NCBI GenBank assembly: GCA_020628935.1
Contig: JAHDEG010000011.1
Span: forward strand, 1-64,000
Direction of reading: 5' to 3'
Length of the DNA stretch: 64,000 bases
Source of the DNA: Flavobacteriales bacterium
Lineage (GTDB): Bacteria > Bacteroidota > Bacteroidia > Flavobacteriales_G > JALEGO01
Shown here: positions 34,509 through 42,731 of the stretch, piece by piece
Layout of the letters: each line of letters starts with the position of its first letter
Position numbering within the stretch: the stretch's first letter is position 1
The notes under the pieces: model-generated
What the model saw: only the letters and a program-made list of their open reading frames with translations
Told to the model about the DNA's origin: nothing
Databases searched by the model: none
Made by a program: the position numbers and the translations under genes

Positions 34509-34901
34509 ATGAGAAAAACAATTAGCTCAAGAGAAGATATTTCAACTTTAGTACATGCATTTTACGGTAAAATAAGATCTCATGAAACTTTAGGTCCTAT
34601 TTTTAATAGCCATATTACTGATACAGACTGGCCAATTCATTTAAATAAGTTAACAGATTTTTGGGAAACTAATATTTTTGGCATCCCAAAGTTCAAAGGC
34701 AATCCTACACAAAAACACATTCAGGTAGATAAAAACCTACATCATAAAGTCTCTTTTAATCATTTTGAACAATGGCTAGCACTTTGGACAGAAACCCTTG
34801 ACGAAATGTTTGAAGGAGAAAACGCCATAAAAGCAAAAAATAGAGCCAAAAACATGGCTGTTGGACAATACACCACTCTGCTTAATTTTAGAAATAATTA
34901 A
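34509..34901 (+). CDS. Group III truncated haemoglobin
   Basis: The 130-residue product is of truncated-globin length and has the group III pattern: L-G-P-I-F-N at the end of helix B, L-T-D-F-W-E in helix E, N-P-T-Q-K-H-I-Q-V around the E-F region and a proximal histidine in N-L-H-H-K-V or F-N-H-F-E-Q-W-L-A-L-W. These cytosolic haem proteins bind oxygen, nitric oxide or other small ligands and are associated with nitrosative or microaerobic life. It follows the DUF2007 gene by 6 bases, probably co-transcribed with fahA. Confidence 0.88.
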   Translation: MRKTISSREDISTLVHAFYGKIRSHETLGPIFNSHITDTDWPIHLNKLTDFWETNIFGIPKFKGNPTQKHIQVDKNLHHKVSFNHFEQWLALWTETLDEMFEGENAIKAKNRAKNMAVGQYTTLLNFRNN

Positions 34902-34927
34902 TATGAATAATCCAATTCAAAAAAAAG

Positions 34928-34935
34928 TACATTTG
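34928..34935 (+). promoter_or_regulatory. Probable -7 promoter element of the GT2 gene
   Basis: TACATTTG matches TAnnTTTG exactly and ends 11 bases before the ATG at 34947, beginning a new transcription unit. Confidence 0.55.
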
Positions 34936-34946
34936 CTTTAACACAA

Positions 34947-35906
34947 ATGCTTAGCAAAACCAATATATCGCTCTCTATAATTACGCCCTGTTTTAACGAA
35001 CAAGAAAATGTCTCTATACTAGCCAACCAACTAAGAACTAAGGCACTTATTAACTATCCTAACTATGAAATTATTTTCATAAATGACGGAAGCACAGATG
35101 GCACGTTAAACGAATTAAAAAAGCTCAATAAAGAAAACAAAAAAGTTAAATACATTTCTTTAGCCAGAAATTTTGGGCACCAAAATGCCATAAAAGCAGG
35201 TTTAGATCATGCAAATGGTGATGCCGTAATTATGATGGATGCAGATTTACAACATCCTCCCGAAATAATTGAGCAACTAATAATCGAGTGGCAAAAAGGG
35301 TTTGATATTGTTTATACACAACGAAAAGACGGGCAAGAATTAGGTTTCATTAAAAAAATAACGGCTAAGTACTTTTACAAGTTCATGAACTACTTTTCCG
35401 ATTTAAATATTGAACAAAACACAGCAGACTTTAGGCTACTAGACCGAAAAGTGGTAAACGTAGCAAAAAAGCTTAAAGAAAACGACTTATTTTGGAGAGG
35501 TCTTGTTTTTTGGTTCGGATTCAAAAAAACAAAAATAGATTATAAGGCAAATCAAAGAATACATGGTAATACAAAGTATCCATTAGCAAAAATGATAAGT
35601 TTTGCAATAAACGGAATTACATCCTTCAGTATAAAACCATTACGATTTGCAATATTTTTAGGAATGGGTATTTCTGTGTTGGCTGCTATTTATGGCTTGT
35701 ATGCACTTCTACTTTACTTATTAACTAACGAACCAATACAAGGCTGGACGTCAATATTACTTAGTGTTCTTTTTATTGGAGGCATACAATTATTAATACT
35801 AGGTGTAATAGGCGAATACTTAGGCAAGCTATTTATGCAATCAAAAAACAGACCTAATTACATTATTGACGAATCAACATTATCATCAAATGAGCACGAG
35901 CGATAA
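34947..35906 (+). CDS. Glycosyltransferase family 2, polyprenyl-phosphate sugar type
   Basis: The 319-residue product has a GT-A domain with D-G-S-T-D-G-T at 47-53 and D-A-D at 98-100, then two transmembrane helices at about 230-255 and 265-290. This is the GtrB/DPM1-like arrangement, in which a sugar from UDP or GDP is put on a polyprenyl phosphate at the inner membrane. It overlaps the following methyltransferase gene by 17 bases and forms the first gene of a three-gene unit. The exact sugar is unknown. Confidence 0.9.
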   Translation: MLSKTNISLSIITPCFNEQENVSILANQLRTKALINYPNYEIIFINDGSTDGTLNELKKLNKENKKVKYISLARNFGHQNAIKAGLDHANGDAVIMMDADLQHPPEIIEQLIIEWQKGFDIVYTQRKDGQELGFIKKITAKYFYKFMNYFSDLNIEQNTADFRLLDRKVVNVAKKLKENDLFWRGLVFWFGFKKTKIDYKANQRIHGNTKYPLAKMISFAINGITSFSIKPLRFAIFLGMGISVLAAIYGLYALLLYLLTNEPIQGWTSILLSVLFIGGIQLLILGVIGEYLGKLFMQSKNRPNYIIDESTLSSNEHER

Positions 35907-36579
35907 AAAAATGTACTTCTACGAATCGTTTTCGAAAGATTTCGATTCAAAAATGAACATGTACGACACCAATAAACGGTTAGATGTGTTTTATAATGAA
36001 TTATTAACCGAAGACATTAGTAATAAAGATGTGCTAGATGCCGGTTGTGGCACCGGTTGGTTTAGCAAAGCAGCAGCAGAAAGAGGCGCAAATGTAACCT
36101 CTATGGATTTAGGAGAAGGCCTGTTACAACAAGTATCCATAAAATGTAAATCAAACAGAGTAGTTGGTTCTATTTTAAATATTCCGTTTAGTGATAACAC
36201 GTTCGATTATATTGTTTCTAGTGAAGTTATAGAACATATACCTCAGCCTTTAGATGCTATTGATGAATTATATAGAGTGCTTAAACCAGGAGGCAAGCTA
36301 GTATTATCTACCCCAAACAAAGTATGGTACTTTTCTATTTGGATAGCAAACGCACTTAAACTTAGGCCATATCAAGGCTTAGAAAACTGGGTTAGCCGTT
36401 CGCAATTAAAAAACAAATTAAAAGAAACAGGCTTTCAAATAGACGAATTTCCTGGCATTCACCTTTTTCCGTTTGTACACAAACTAACCTACCCCATTTT
36501 AAACTACTTTCATAAGTTTAACAAAACATTAGCTCCAGTAATGCTAAACATGGCTGTTAAATGCACTAAACCCAAGTAA
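35890..36579 (+). CDS. Class I SAM-dependent methyltransferase
   Basis: The 229-residue product has SAM motif I V-L-D-A-G-C-G-T-G at 48-56, an acidic residue after the next strand (S-M-D-L-G), and the post-motif segment D-Y-I-V-S-S-E-V-I-E-H, as in UbiE/UbiG-like or capsule methyltransferases. The start chosen is the ATG at 35890, giving M-S-T-S-D-K-K; an ATG 24 bases upstream and one at 35911 are possible. The overlap with the glycosyltransferase suggests joint action on one glycolipid, but the substrate is unknown. Confidence 0.88.
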   Translation: MSTSDKKMYFYESFSKDFDSKMNMYDTNKRLDVFYNELLTEDISNKDVLDAGCGTGWFSKAAAERGANVTSMDLGEGLLQQVSIKCKSNRVVGSILNIPFSDNTFDYIVSSEVIEHIPQPLDAIDELYRVLKPGGKLVLSTPNKVWYFSIWIANALKLRPYQGLENWVSRSQLKNKLKETGFQIDEFPGIHLFPFVHKLTYPILNYFHKFNKTLAPVMLNMAVKCTKPK

Positions 36580-36581
36580 CT

Positions 36582-37346
36582 ATGGCACACGAAATGCGAA
36601 AAGCATTTATCTTATTTTTTTTGGGCCTTGCAGGTGTATGTTCTTTGTTACTATCTAATATTGAATTAAGTGCAGAAATACAAAAGGCGTTAGCACAATA
36701 CTCCAACCTACAAATTAGGTTGTTGCTACTAATAAACCCAACTATATTTTTAATAACAGCCATAATGGTTGGTAGTTATTTAGGTCCAAAAGTAAACTTA
36801 AAGGCTCCCGTTATTGAAGGATTTATTCAAAAGATTCCCAACACACTAAGCATTTTTACAAGTCAAATAAAATACGGTTTTATATTTGGTTTTAGCTCAG
36901 CATTAATTGTAGTGATTACCATTTTAATCACTAAAAATTATTTACCTAAAGAACTAATAGAAAGTAATAAAATTAACCTTCACCCCATAAGCAGGTTTTT
37001 GTACGGAGGCATAACCGAAGAAATACTTATGCGCTATGGTTTTATGACTTTATTCACATGGCTACCAATCGCTATTTTTAAACCAAACATATCTAACACA
37101 AAATGGCCTTATATTCTTGGTATTATTGTTTCTAGCGTGCTTTTTGGGCTTGGGCACTTGCCACTTGCGTATAACTTAGTTGGTTATATTAACGCCCCTA
37201 TATTTCTATATATTTTACTGGGTAATGGCTTAGTTGGTGCTGTTTGCGGTTGGCTATTTTGGAAAAAAGGATTAGAAGCTGCTTTTATTGCGCATATCAG
37301 CGCTCATTTAGTTTTAATCACTTTCGACTTTTTTATAAGGTCTTGA
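36582..37346 (+). CDS. CPBP-family intramembrane glutamic protease
   Basis: The 254-residue product has about six hydrophobic helices and the CPBP/Rce1 motifs E146-E147-x3-R151 (T-E-E-I-L-M-R), H192 in F-G-L-G-H, and H238/H242 near the end. These are the catalytic residues of Rce1-like intramembrane proteases. In bacteria the family is often linked to peptide maturation, self-immunity or membrane regulation; no partner is evident here. It starts 2 bases after the methyltransferase stop. Confidence 0.85.
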   Translation: MAHEMRKAFILFFLGLAGVCSLLLSNIELSAEIQKALAQYSNLQIRLLLLINPTIFLITAIMVGSYLGPKVNLKAPVIEGFIQKIPNTLSIFTSQIKYGFIFGFSSALIVVITILITKNYLPKELIESNKINLHPISRFLYGGITEEILMRYGFMTLFTWLPIAIFKPNISNTKWPYILGIIVSSVLFGLGHLPLAYNLVGYINAPIFLYILLGNGLVGAVCGWLFWKKGLEAAFIAHISAHLVLITFDFFIRS

Positions 37347-37595
37347 GTTTCTCATAAAGTATAATTCTTGCTTAAAATCACATTACTCCTAAAATAATAA
37401 AGCCGTAAATAAACAAAATGTTAAACACGAGAGTTTATGGAGTGATTTAATAAATAAATTCATCTCTATTTAGGTTTGAAACCATTAAATCTATTTTAGA
37501 CATTTGAATACTATATTTTAGCTAAATTTATATTAACACTTGGCATGTAACGTTTAAAATATTATAACGTACAATCGAAGTATAACCCAAAGATT

Positions 37596-39329
37596 ATGGA
37601 TAGAACTATATTTATTTTTAGACTTTTTCTTATAGCAGGAACAGTATTACTGTTAAATCAGTCAATAAATGCACAAGCATTCATTACAACATGGAAAACA
37701 AATAATCCTGGTTCATCCAACAACACTTCTATTACTATACCTACAACTGGAGCAGGATACAATTATGATGTAGATTGGAACAATGACGGAACTTTTGACG
37801 AATTTGGTTTAACAGGTGATAAAACTCATGATTTTGGTGCCACAGGCACTTATATTATTCGTATAAAGGGCACGTTTCCTCGAATATACTTTAATAATAC
37901 TGGCGATAAATTGAAAATCATCAATATTGTTCAATGGGGTAATATAGAATGGGACAATATGAACAACGCATTTTATGGTTGCTCAAATTTAACTTGTACC
38001 GCTACAGATGTTGCTGATGTGCAAGGAGTAAATGATTTTTCTAATGCGTTTAACCTGTGCACTGTATTTAATGGAGACTTGAGTGGATGGTACATGGCAG
38101 ATGCTTTGTACTTGGATGCAATGTTCCATAGTGCAACAGTATTTAACACAAACGTTTCATCATGGCAAGTTGATAGGGTAAGAGATTTTTCAGATATGTT
38201 TAACAGCGCAATTTCATTCAACCAAAATATTAACACTTGGAATACTTCAAGCGCGTCAAACATGGGTGGAATGTTTGCAAACGCAGTTAATTTTAACCAA
38301 CGTTTAGACGCCTGGAACACAAGTAGTGTATCAAATTTCAAAGGGATGTTTTTCCAAGCTATCGCATTCAATAAAGATATTGGAGGATGGGAGACTGGCA
38401 ATGCAACAGTAATGGATTTAATGTTCTCCAATGCAATTGCTTTTAATCAAGATATTAGTTCTTGGAGAACCAGAAGAGTCGAAAATATGTCTAGAATGTT
38501 TGAAGGAGCAACTGATTTCGATCAAAACCTTGGAGGCTGGGATATTTCAAATATTCCTGCATATACATCCGCAAATACTTCGCTCGATAAAATGTTTGAT
38601 AATTCTGGTATGTCTGTAACCAACTATGATAATACTATAATTGGTTGGGCAAACTTGGCCAATACTCCAAAAACGGCAGCTGTGAATTCTGGAGTTAGAG
38701 TTACCGCCGTGAATGTTAGTTACTGCAATTCAGTAGCGGAGCGAGCCGATTTAATATCCAATTTTGGCTGGACGATAAGTGGAGATGCTAATGATTGTAC
38801 GGGACTTCCTATTGAACTAGCTCATTTTAATGTTAAGTTCGAAAATAACGTTACCAATATTTATTGGGAAACACTAAGTGAAATAAATAACGATTATTTC
38901 ACTATCGAAAAATCTTCTGATGGTAACACATGGATAAACTTACTTAAAATTGATGGTGCAGGAAATTCAAATATAAGCTTAGAATATAAAGCTGTGGATG
39001 AAAATCCAAATTTAGGTCAGAACTATTACCGACTTAAACAAACCGATTTTGATGGAACACACAGCTACTCAGAAATTAAAAGTATAAACTTTAATAATGA
39101 AGAAAATTTAGATTTCGTTCTCTTTCCTGTACCCTCAACCAATGAACTATTCATTCAAATAAATGATAGAACAGAAGAAAATATTAAAGTATTTAATTAT
39201 TTAGGTGAAAATATAAATTTGAAGAGCACATCTAATAATAATGTAATTAGCCTAAATGTATCAAACTTGCCGCAGGGCGTGTATTACGTTGAATTAAATG
39301 GTGTAACAAAACCATTTGTAAAAAATTAA
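37596..39329 (+). CDS. BspA-like (DUF285) repeat surface protein with T9SS type A tail
   Basis: The 577-residue product has a signal peptide ending N-A-Q, then repeats of about 30-35 residues of the DUF285/BspA type across about 120-320, each built on M-F-x(2)-A-x(2)-F-N-x(2)-I-x(2)-W. Repeats of this family form leucine-rich-like solenoids used in adhesion. The region around P-I-E-L-A-H-F-N-V-K-F and the end V-L-F-P-V-P-S-T-N-E (about 510) form the usual lead-in and type A sorting tail. It is expected on the cell surface. No neighbour shares its role. Confidence 0.88.
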   Translation: MDRTIFIFRLFLIAGTVLLLNQSINAQAFITTWKTNNPGSSNNTSITIPTTGAGYNYDVDWNNDGTFDEFGLTGDKTHDFGATGTYIIRIKGTFPRIYFNNTGDKLKIINIVQWGNIEWDNMNNAFYGCSNLTCTATDVADVQGVNDFSNAFNLCTVFNGDLSGWYMADALYLDAMFHSATVFNTNVSSWQVDRVRDFSDMFNSAISFNQNINTWNTSSASNMGGMFANAVNFNQRLDAWNTSSVSNFKGMFFQAIAFNKDIGGWETGNATVMDLMFSNAIAFNQDISSWRTRRVENMSRMFEGATDFDQNLGGWDISNIPAYTSANTSLDKMFDNSGMSVTNYDNTIIGWANLANTPKTAAVNSGVRVTAVNVSYCNSVAERADLISNFGWTISGDANDCTGLPIELAHFNVKFENNVTNIYWETLSEINNDYFTIEKSSDGNTWINLLKIDGAGNSNISLEYKAVDENPNLGQNYYRLKQTDFDGTHSYSEIKSINFNNEENLDFVLFPVPSTNELFIQINDRTEENIKVFNYLGENINLKSTSNNNVISLNVSNLPQGVYYVELNGVTKPFVKN

Positions 39330-39756
39330 ACAAACTTTATCAGCCACAAAATAATTGGTTTAAATACCTAAAATCTAATTTAGCTTTAGTAGTTGATTTA
39401 AAGCACATAGGTATAAGAAATGAGTAAACAAAATTATTGAAGACTTACTTTTTAGATTAGCGTTGTGCTTTAAACTAGATAAAACTACTTTTTAAATACA
39501 TAGGAACCATAAGAAAAACCAGGCGCTTACGGTTAACAAAGTAAATACATATTATTAGAAATGACATTACAATAAAGGAGTACATTAGTCTGCCTGAAAA
39601 AGTATTTTGAAAAATTAATTAATTCTGGTAAACACAAGTTACTGGCTAAATTACTTTCATTAACTTTTACGCATACTTTTAAAAAGAAAAGGCACTAAAG
39701 AATAAAATAACTTCAATTTTTCAGATCAAACTTTATATTAACTTTAGCTGCCATTT
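39330..39756. other. 427-bp intergenic stretch with an inverted repeat
   Basis: No gene is visible on either strand. An inverted repeat is described separately. A TAACTTTA element at 39739-39746 may be the -7 promoter box for the VF530 gene that starts at 39757. Confidence 0.4.
39388..39489. repeat. Imperfect inverted repeat, possible stem-loop RNA or small element remnant
   Basis: AGTAGTT followed by TTTAAAGCAC (39388-39406) is mirrored by GTGCTTTAAA (39465-39474) and AACTACT (39483-39489), with a 58-base loop. It may be a transcribed stem-loop or the remains of a short mobile element; nothing else identifies it. Confidence 0.3.
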
Positions 39757-40113
39757 ATGGATGCAAAAAACGCAAATAAGAAAGAACCTACTAATAAGCC
39801 AAAGCAATCAGACCAGATGTTTAAGCCAAAAACTAATGAAGAGTTAAATGAAGAAAACCCAAAAAGACAAAACAGAAGGCAAGCTACCGAAGAGCAAGTA
39901 AACAATCCTTTTCATGGAGTAAAACTAGTGCAAATTTTAGAACGCTTAGTTGATTACTATGGCTGGGAGTATTTACATGAACGTGTAAAAATTCGTTGTT
40001 TTAAGTATAACCCTACTATGAAATCGAGCCTTGGATTTTTAAGAAAAACTGACTGGGCTCGCAAACATGTTGAAGACCTTTATTTAGATATGCTAGATGA
40101 GAAAGGCTTATAA
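39757..40113 (+). CDS. VF530-family (DUF2132) DNA-binding-type protein
   Basis: The 118-residue product has a charged, low-complexity N-terminus (residues 1-45, rich in Lys, Asn and Gln) and a C-terminal VF530 domain with N-N-P-F-H-G-V, L-V-D-Y-Y-G-W-E-Y-L and T-D-W-A-R-K-H-V-E. The Vibrio protein VF530 has a helical fold proposed to bind DNA; its role is not known. It is followed 12 bases later by the DUF72 gene. In many relatives the domain stands alone without the charged extension. Confidence 0.85.
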   Translation: MDAKNANKKEPTNKPKQSDQMFKPKTNEELNEENPKRQNRRQATEEQVNNPFHGVKLVQILERLVDYYGWEYLHERVKIRCFKYNPTMKSSLGFLRKTDWARKHVEDLYLDMLDEKGL

Positions 40114-40125
40114 AAACCTTTTAAA

Positions 40126-41010
40126 ATGGAGTTTGGAAAAGTAAAACCAGAATACTTAGATGAAATAGATTTTACACTTAAAAAACCTACTATATTAAAG
40201 AGTAATTCTGAGTCTGGCTCAATTCATATTGGCTGTACCTCCTGGGTTAGGCCTGAGTGGGTCGAAATCGTTTACCCTGAGTACATAAGAGCAAATGAAT
40301 ACCTTAACTACTATAGCGATGCTTTTAACGCTATTGAGTTAAATGCAACCTATTACAACGTACCAGCAATAAACCGAATTATTAAGTGGAAAGAAAAAGT
40401 AAACTCTGATAACTTTTTGTTTTGCCCAAAAGTAAGCAAGCTATTTTCTCATGAAAAACGCTTGCAAAACTGCGATGATCAATGGAAAATTTTCTCAGAA
40501 AACATAAAAGCATTTGAAGAATACTTAGGGCCAACCTTTTTACAATTGCCTCCTGATTTCGGTACTAGAGAAGCAGTCATATTCAAAAATTTTATAGAAA
40601 ACATCTCAAACGAACTCAACTTTTTTGTAGAATTTAGAAACCCAAGTTGGTTTAAACCAAACATAATTGAACGAACAGCAGCTTTTTTAAACAAACAAAA
40701 TATAGGTTTAGTAATTACAGATACTACTGGCAGAAGAGACGCTGCTCACATGCAAATTGCAGCTAATAAAACAATGATAAGATTTGTAGGAAACGGTTTA
40801 CATAGATCAGATTTCGATCGGATTGACATATGGGTAAATCATATTCATGAGTGGATTTATAAAGGAATAAATATTACCTTTTTCGTACACCAAAGCAACG
40901 AAGTTAAAGCAGCTTTACTTACTTCATACATGATTAAAGAACTTAAAAAGTTAGGTGATTACAGTTATTTAACAGATCCGTTATTGCCAAACTCAAAAAT
41001 TTTTATTTAA
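40126..41010 (+). CDS. DUF72 (YecE-like) TIM-barrel protein
   Basis: The 294-residue product has the family's opening H-I-G-C-T-S-W, F-N-A-I-E-L-N-A-T-Y-Y and the barrel strand F-V-E-F-R-N-P-S-W-F. YecE-like proteins fold as TIM barrels with conserved polar residues, but no reaction is known. It is probably co-transcribed with the VF530 gene. A repeat element follows its stop codon and may end the transcript. Confidence 0.88.
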   Translation: MEFGKVKPEYLDEIDFTLKKPTILKSNSESGSIHIGCTSWVRPEWVEIVYPEYIRANEYLNYYSDAFNAIELNATYYNVPAINRIIKWKEKVNSDNFLFCPKVSKLFSHEKRLQNCDDQWKIFSENIKAFEEYLGPTFLQLPPDFGTREAVIFKNFIENISNELNFFVEFRNPSWFKPNIIERTAAFLNKQNIGLVITDTTGRRDAAHMQIAANKTMIRFVGNGLHRSDFDRIDIWVNHIHEWIYKGINITFFVHQSNEVKAALLTSYMIKELKKLGDYSYLTDPLLPNSKIFI

Positions 41011-41017
41011 AATTTCA

Positions 41018-41110
41018 CGTTAGCGATTGCAGTGGTTAGCCCACAGTGAGCTCGCGAGCGAGGACTATGAACGGAAAGTGCGACCCAAGTTTTACACTTG
41101 GGGAACGCCC
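41018..41110 (-). repeat. REP-like intergenic repeat, copy 1
   Basis: Read on the minus strand it starts GGGCGTTCCCC, contains GGGTCGC and a hairpin (CCCAAGT/ACTTGGG), and ends near CTAACG. Copy 2 at 57820-57910 has the same starts and ends in the opposite orientation. The sequence sits between two converging genes. Repeats of this kind are scattered through many Bacteroidota genomes. The element is GC-richer than its surroundings. Confidence 0.65.
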
Positions 41111-41118
41111 AAAACAAT

Positions 41119-42723
41119 TTACTTAGCTTTTATAGCTGTATAGTTTAACTTAACACCTTCGTTACCAATCATTATTGGATCGTCATTAATTCGTCCTTCT
41201 TCTGGGCCGTTTTCTAACTTTAAAACACCACGAGGGCAGACTGCAGCACACACACCGCAACCTACACAAGAAGATCGTACAATATTCTGTCCTTTTTGAG
41301 CATATGCTCTAACATCTATACCTTGTTCGCAATAGGTTGAACAATTACCACAAGATATACACTGTGCACCATTGGTTGTAATTCTGAAACGAGATTTAAA
41401 ACGCTGAACCAAGCCCATGTAAGCAGCTAATGGACAGCCAAAACGGCACCAAACACGATTACCAAAGATTGGATAAAAACCCGTACCAATTACGCCAGAA
41501 AAAATTGAGCCAATTAAAAAACCATACCAACTTCTTATATCAAAAACAGATATACCTAGTAAGGAAGCTTTAACATTTTCTGAATCACTGGCATTTAACA
41601 CATTGTATGTGTGATAACCCGTCCAAGCAGTCATTACAATAGCGAAAACAAGCACACCATGAATTATATATCGCTCAAATTTCCAAGCTTTGATTGATTT
41701 ATCTGAATGCTGACGATATGGATCGCCCAACGTTTCTGCCAAGCCACCACAGCCACAAACCCATGAACAATACCAACGTTTACCATAAAAATAAACAAGG
41801 GTTGGCACAATAATTACCGATAAAAGTATTCCCCAAAAGAAAACAAATTTACCAACGTTACCATATTCAAAAAGCTGCTTGACATTCCAATCGAACAGGA
41901 AATCATAATCTAATGGCCAAGCGTTTTTTAAATCTACCGCAGGCATATTAAATAGTGGTAGTATTTCCACCAATAAAAAAGCAAAAATTAGCTGGAAAAA
42001 GATAACTGAAAGCGTTCTTACAATTTGGTAATTATTATGGCGATATTTAATAATCATACGTATTCCCATTACAGTCATTACTGTACAATAGAGCACTCCA
42101 TATAAAAACCACTGACTTGATTCTCCTCCAGAAATAAATTCTTTAATAGGCTCTACGATTTGTATTTGACTCACCAAAAACTGAGGATTAAAGTACAATA
42201 ACACGTAAAAACCAACTAAATAGACAAAAACCAACCAAGCTATCCAGCCTCTGTTGGTAGACGGGTTCTGATACACATGATTATTTTTAATTCCGGCAGG
42301 GCCTAATGTAACAACTTGTGGTATGATATACATCAAGGCCCCAATTACACCTAAACCAAAGGTCAAAAATAAAAGTAAGCCTTGCGATGTTACAAACCAA
42401 CCTACGGTATTTTTTTTAATTAGCTGATATGTAAGTTGGCCTGAACCTACATACATTACCTTGTCCCACTCTTTTGCTTCTTTATACTTTTGATTTTTTT
42501 TATTGTAAATATCTGAAACAAGACCACTAATTTTAATAGGATTGCTAAATGTGCCCTGCAGCGCATCTGACAGCTCTGAGCCTATACTTTTATACACGTT
42601 TTCATTTACGGTTTCTTTAACACTATTTTTAGTAAACTCTACCTTACTAAGAAAGGTAGAGGATGTAAACAACACCAATGCACCTAAAAATAAGGTCATT
42701 CCAATACTCTGAATAATTTTCAT
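41119..42723 (-). CDS. Membrane polyferredoxin, NapH/NosR-like 4Fe-4S protein
   Basis: The 534-residue product has about eight hydrophobic helices and three cysteine clusters: C-S-W-V-C-G-C (about residue 320), C-R-F-G-C-P (about 427), and near the end two 4Fe-4S motifs, C-I-S-C-G-N-C-x3-C and C-V-G-C-G-V-C-x3-C-P. This is the NapH/MauN/NosR/CcoG pattern of electron carriers at the inner membrane. The upstream FAD oxidoreductase gene (8 bases away) probably feeds it electrons. The final acceptor is not identified; no nitrate, nitrous-oxide or cytochrome genes are adjacent. Confidence 0.85.
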   Translation of the reverse strand: MKIIQSIGMTLFLGALVLFTSSTFLSKVEFTKNSVKETVNENVYKSIGSELSDALQGTFSNPIKISGLVSDIYNKKNQKYKEAKEWDKVMYVGSGQLTYQLIKKNTVGWFVTSQGLLLFLTFGLGVIGALMYIIPQVVTLGPAGIKNNHVYQNPSTNRGWIAWLVFVYLVGFYVLLYFNPQFLVSQIQIVEPIKEFISGGESSQWFLYGVLYCTVMTVMGIRMIIKYRHNNYQIVRTLSVIFFQLIFAFLLVEILPLFNMPAVDLKNAWPLDYDFLFDWNVKQLFEYGNVGKFVFFWGILLSVIIVPTLVYFYGKRWYCSWVCGCGGLAETLGDPYRQHSDKSIKAWKFERYIIHGVLVFAIVMTAWTGYHTYNVLNASDSENVKASLLGISVFDIRSWYGFLIGSIFSGVIGTGFYPIFGNRVWCRFGCPLAAYMGLVQRFKSRFRITTNGAQCISCGNCSTYCEQGIDVRAYAQKGQNIVRSSCVGCGVCAAVCPRGVLKLENGPEEGRINDDPIMIGNEGVKLNYTAIKAK

Positions 42724-42731
42724 AATCTTAT

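Noticed and set aside
37973..38431. A 152-codon frame on the minus strand in the BspA-like gene
   Set aside because: It is a mirror of the repeated protein on the other strand and has no start context or domain.
38060..38530. Repeated DNA in the BspA-like gene as a possible CRISPR array
   Set aside because: The repeats are imperfect, in frame and protein-coding, with no identical direct repeats or regular spacers.
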